From Propionivibrio sp. (GTDB taxonomy: Bacteria > Pseudomonadota > Gammaproteobacteria > Burkholderiales > Rhodocyclaceae): a stretch of 6,947 bases of DNA. Where the stretch lies: positions 1 to 6,947 of the forward strand of contig QKII01000245.1 in assembly GCA_003249625.1 (NCBI GenBank), written 5' to 3'. The first letter of the stretch is position 1. Every line of letters begins with the position of its first letter. The notes under the pieces were generated by a model that ran no database searches, had not been told where the DNA came from, and was given only the letters and a program-made list of their open reading frames with translations. A program made the position numbers and the translations under genes. This document shows, piece after piece, positions 6,014 to 6,947 of this stretch.

Positions 6014-6947
6014 TCAACCCCTTGCCGCGCTGAACTTTGACATCTCGAAGCAGACCTGCCCGGGCAGGTTGTTTGCCAGCCGGAGTTGATAGCCGAACGT
6101 CCGAGCCTGCCTGGCCGTATTGAACAGTCCTATGCCAAAGCCGTTCTCGGACGCCACCGGCTGCTGAAACAATCGATCGAGAATCTCCTGCCTGACTGCA
6201 GTACCACTGTCACAGACTCGCAAAACCGTCGAATCCGGAGAAAGCGATATCGATATCTCGACCCCCGCCTCGTGCCGGCGCTTGGCCAGCGCGTTGTGCA
6301 GGAGGTTTTCCGCCACGGCGTCATACAACGCACGCGGAACGGCACCGGCACACGACAACGGTAGCGAATCGAAAAGGATCTCCTGACCCGCATATCGTTG
6401 CTGCAACGATTCCCACCAGATCGCCGCCCCTACCATCTCTTCGACGTACTCGTCGGCTTTGCCCAGTACGTCGGCTGGCAGCTCGAGTTTCATCAGCGTA
6501 CTTCGCAGACGCTGGGCAATTTGCGGCAACTGACGCTCCATTAACGGTCTGACACGCGCGAAATCAGAACCCGACTCTGACTGCACCAGAAAACAGAGAT
6601 TATCCAAAGACTGAAGGAGATTCTTGACGTCGTGCGTAAGGCGCGCCCCGGTCTCATGGACAGCTTGCAAATAGCTAACCCGTTGCAACTCACGCGTCCG
6701 CCATTTGGCAAGATAGTACTCACTTGCAAGTTTGGTCAGCAGGCGCAAATGCCAGACAAGAACCGGACTTAACGAATGCCTCGAATAAATCGTCAGCGAC
6801 AGCGATCGATCGGAAAATTCGTTCGGACAAAGCGACGATTGGCCGAAACGCTGCACATCGCCCTGCTGCCGAAAAGACGAGTTCCACTCTCCGCCAACAA
6901 CCCACGGAAAGTCGAGCAGGAGGCGCTCACAAATCTTATTGAAAAAC
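6014..6947 (-). CDS. Sensor histidine kinase, C-terminal part (partial, continues past right edge)
   Basis: The frame is open from the TGA at 6016-6014 to the window edge, giving about 310 visible C-terminal residues; the N-terminus lies outside. Numbering from the first visible residue: ICERLLLDFPWVVGGEW (5-21) looks like the tail of a GAF-type or other sensory domain; a helical stretch (about 62-100) leads to the phosphoacceptor region ETGARLTHDVKNLLQSLDNL with His105. The ATP-binding domain shows the N-box ENLLHNA (213-219), the G1 motif DSG (246-248) and the G2 motif GFGIGL (269-274). These support autophosphorylation on His and transfer to a response regulator not seen here. A GTG at 6856 is an internal codon, not the start, because the frame continues upstream without a stop. 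I see no clear membrane segment in the visible part. It is convergent with pckG; nothing in the sequence links the two functionally. Confidence 0.88.
   Translation of the reverse strand, partial: FFNKICERLLLDFPWVVGGEWNSSFRQQGDVQRFGQSSLCPNEFSDRSLSLTIYSRHSLSPVLVWHLRLLTKLASEYYLAKWRTRELQRVSYLQAVHETGARLTHDVKNLLQSLDNLCFLVQSESGSDFARVRPLMERQLPQIAQRLRSTLMKLELPADVLGKADEYVEEMVGAAIWWESLQQRYAGQEILFDSLPLSCAGAVPRALYDAVAENLLHNALAKRRHEAGVEISISLSPDSTVLRVCDSGTAVRQEILDRLFQQPVASENGFGIGLFNTARQARTFGYQLRLANNLPGQVCFEMSKFSAARG

Noticed and set aside
6724..6942. A 72-codon plus-strand open frame near the right edge.
   Set aside because: It is antisense to the histidine kinase, whose frame is open to the window edge and carries clear motifs.

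Overview
The window reads as ordinary chromosomal DNA from a GC-rich proteobacterium. A betaproteobacterium is the most likely source, possibly of the Azoarcus/Thauera (Rhodocyclales) type. That placement rests on the general look of the proteins (GTP-type PEP carboxykinase, PBP7-type endopeptidase, LysR and IclR regulators) and on strong G/C-ending codon use in pckG. No search was run. I see no rRNA or tRNA gene, CRISPR array, insertion sequence or phage gene.

Layout, left to right: (1) the first 19 codons of an unidentified minus-strand gene that runs off the left edge; (2) a 143-base divergent intergenic region with two inverted repeats; (3) a LysR-type regulator (+, GTG start at 201); (4) a short, degenerate aldehyde dehydrogenase-like gene (-), whose stop codon shares a CTAG with the LysR stop; (5) a 158-base divergent region; (6) an IclR-type regulator (+, GTG start); (7) a D-alanyl-D-alanine endopeptidase of the PBP7/PbpG type (-), convergent with IclR; (8) a 400-base divergent region holding the endopeptidase promoter and the pckG leader; (9) pckG, GTP-dependent phosphoenolpyruvate carboxykinase (+), followed by a strong intrinsic terminator; (10) the C-terminal part of a sensor histidine kinase (-) that continues beyond the right edge.

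The genes do not form one operon. Strand alternates at nearly every gene, giving three divergent promoter regions (58-200, 1739-1896, 3719-4118) and three convergent junctions (1115-1118, 2677-2713, 5955-6013). LysR probably controls itself and the left-edge gene, and IclR may control itself and the aldehyde dehydrogenase remnant; both are inferences from gene order. PbpG (periplasmic murein turnover), PckG (cytoplasmic gluconeogenesis) and the kinase look like independent housekeeping or signalling genes.

No convincing new multi-gene system is visible. The points most worth a second look are the aldehyde dehydrogenase-like protein, which has lost its catalytic half and key cofactor residues but keeps an open frame, the inverted repeat around the likely LysR -10 element, and possible RNA structure in the pckG leader.
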